DNA of 6,036 nt from Oscillospiraceae bacterium. GTDB taxonomy: Bacteria; Bacillota; Clostridia; Oscillospirales; CAG-272. The notes below the pieces were generated by a model, which saw nothing but the letters and a program-made list of their open reading frames with translations, ran no database searches and was not told where the DNA came from. Made by a program: the position numbers and the translations under genes. The stretch covers positions 1 to 6,036 of the forward strand of contig WQSD01000089.1 of the NCBI GenBank assembly GCA_009788105.1, read 5' to 3'. This document shows positions 5,261-6,036 of the stretch, piece after piece (position 1 is the first letter of the stretch; every line of letters starts with the position of its first letter).

Positions 5261-5338
5261 AGACAATGCATAATTCACGGGTCATAATTCATAGTGCAAG
5301 TGTAGCCTGAATTATGCATCATGAATTATGCATTGTCT
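5261..5338. repeat. Nested palindromic element between 5S rRNA and tRNA-Asn
   Basis: agacaatgcataattca (5261-5277) is the exact reverse complement of tgaattatgcattgtct (5322-5338), giving a 17-bp outer stem. Inside, cataattca (5283-5291) can pair with tgaattatg (5308-5316), and tgaattatgcat occurs twice in direct orientation (5308-5319 and 5322-5333). The 78-bp element fills nearly all of the space between tRNA and 5S. It could be a processing stem in the precursor RNA or a small mobile palindrome (MITE-like); no clear target-site duplication is visible. Confidence 0.8.
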
Positions 5339-5342
5339 TTGT

Positions 5343-5458
<116 letters not shown>

Positions 5459-5674
5459 TATATCACTCGCCAAATACAGCGAAATGAACATTTTTTAGAC
5501 TGCTCAGCAACCTTAAAAAACTGAATAGACAACAGAAACGAAACGTTTTTACAAAACTCGTAACTTTGTGTTTAGCAAGTAGAAATCATTGATTTCCGCT
5601 CACATTTCAAATTTGCTCTTTTGGACAAATGAATTGCCCAACCGCAAATTTTCAACGCTTACTAAAACACAGAA
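5459..5674 (-). other. 23S-5S transcribed spacer
   Basis: This roughly 216-bp AT-rich spacer of the minus-strand rRNA operon has no gene. It contains several inverted repeats: gaaatcattgatttc (5582-5596), and an outer pair aaatttgc (5609-5616) with gcaaattt (5644-5651) that encloses a hairpin with loop atgaa at 5621-5641. A CTATTCAG-type motif (minus strand of 5521-5528) resembles sequences often seen in Firmicutes rRNA spacers. The stems probably help RNase processing of the precursor. Confidence 0.75.
5609..5651. repeat. Two-level stem-loop in the 23S-5S spacer, related to the upstream hairpins
   Basis: The outer stem aaatttgc/gcaaattt (5609-5616 and 5644-5651) encloses an inner stem with core ggacaaatgaattgccc (5623-5639), extended by two T-A pairs at 5621-5622 and 5640-5641. 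The inner hairpin has the loop atgaa and one A-C mismatch. Its core differs from the first upstream repeat hairpin (226-242) only at five positions, which change in a way that keeps most of the pairing. Confidence 0.65.

Positions 5675-6036
<362 letters not shown>

Overview
The window looks like a chromosomal segment of a Gram-positive, Clostridia-like bacterium (Firmicutes), moderate in GC. The basis is a QueT-type queuosine-precursor transporter behind a preQ1-I riboswitch, a clostridial-style AsnB, an AlkZ-related protein, a Cthe_2159-like carbohydrate-binding lipoprotein, and an rRNA operon tail 23S-5S-tRNA-Asn whose tRNA has an encoded CCA. I cannot name a genus.

Layout. Positions 1-464 hold no gene I recognise. 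From 221 to 446 they carry a tandem repeat (two units of about 91-92 bp plus a partial third) closed by a long inverted repeat. A preQ1-I riboswitch (466-506) leads into queT (537-1055). After a 62-bp gap come asnB (1118-2965) and an AlkZ-related gene (2993-3700), all on the plus strand with no clear terminator between them. A perfect 11-bp palindrome (3725-3749) marks a probable promoter/operator for a two-gene unit: a carbohydrate-binding lipoprotein (3775-4683) and, 10 bp downstream, a short DtxR/MntR-family metal-dependent regulator (4694-5059) with its own terminator. From about 5146 to the right end everything is on the minus strand and is read leftward: partial 23S rRNA, spacer, 5S rRNA, a palindromic insert, tRNA-Asn(GTT), terminator. 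The two transcription units converge between 5059 and 5179.

How the parts may work together. queT imports a queuosine precursor, and tRNA-Asn(GTT), whose G34 is a queuosine site, lies in the same window next to an asparagine synthetase. Co-regulation of asnB by the preQ1 riboswitch is possible but is inference. The lipoprotein-regulator pair is probably co-transcribed and may be autoregulated through the palindrome.

Most worth checking: (1) a small hairpin family with compensatory stem changes and a constant TGAA loop core, found in the upstream repeats and again in the 23S-5S spacer; (2) the riboswitch Shine-Dalgarno is ideally placed for an ATG that is one base out of frame with queT; (3) AsnB has Met in place of the glutamine-binding Glu of its NGE motif; (4) the palindromic operator in front of the lipoprotein/DtxR-like unit. 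I did not find a clearly new multi-gene system.
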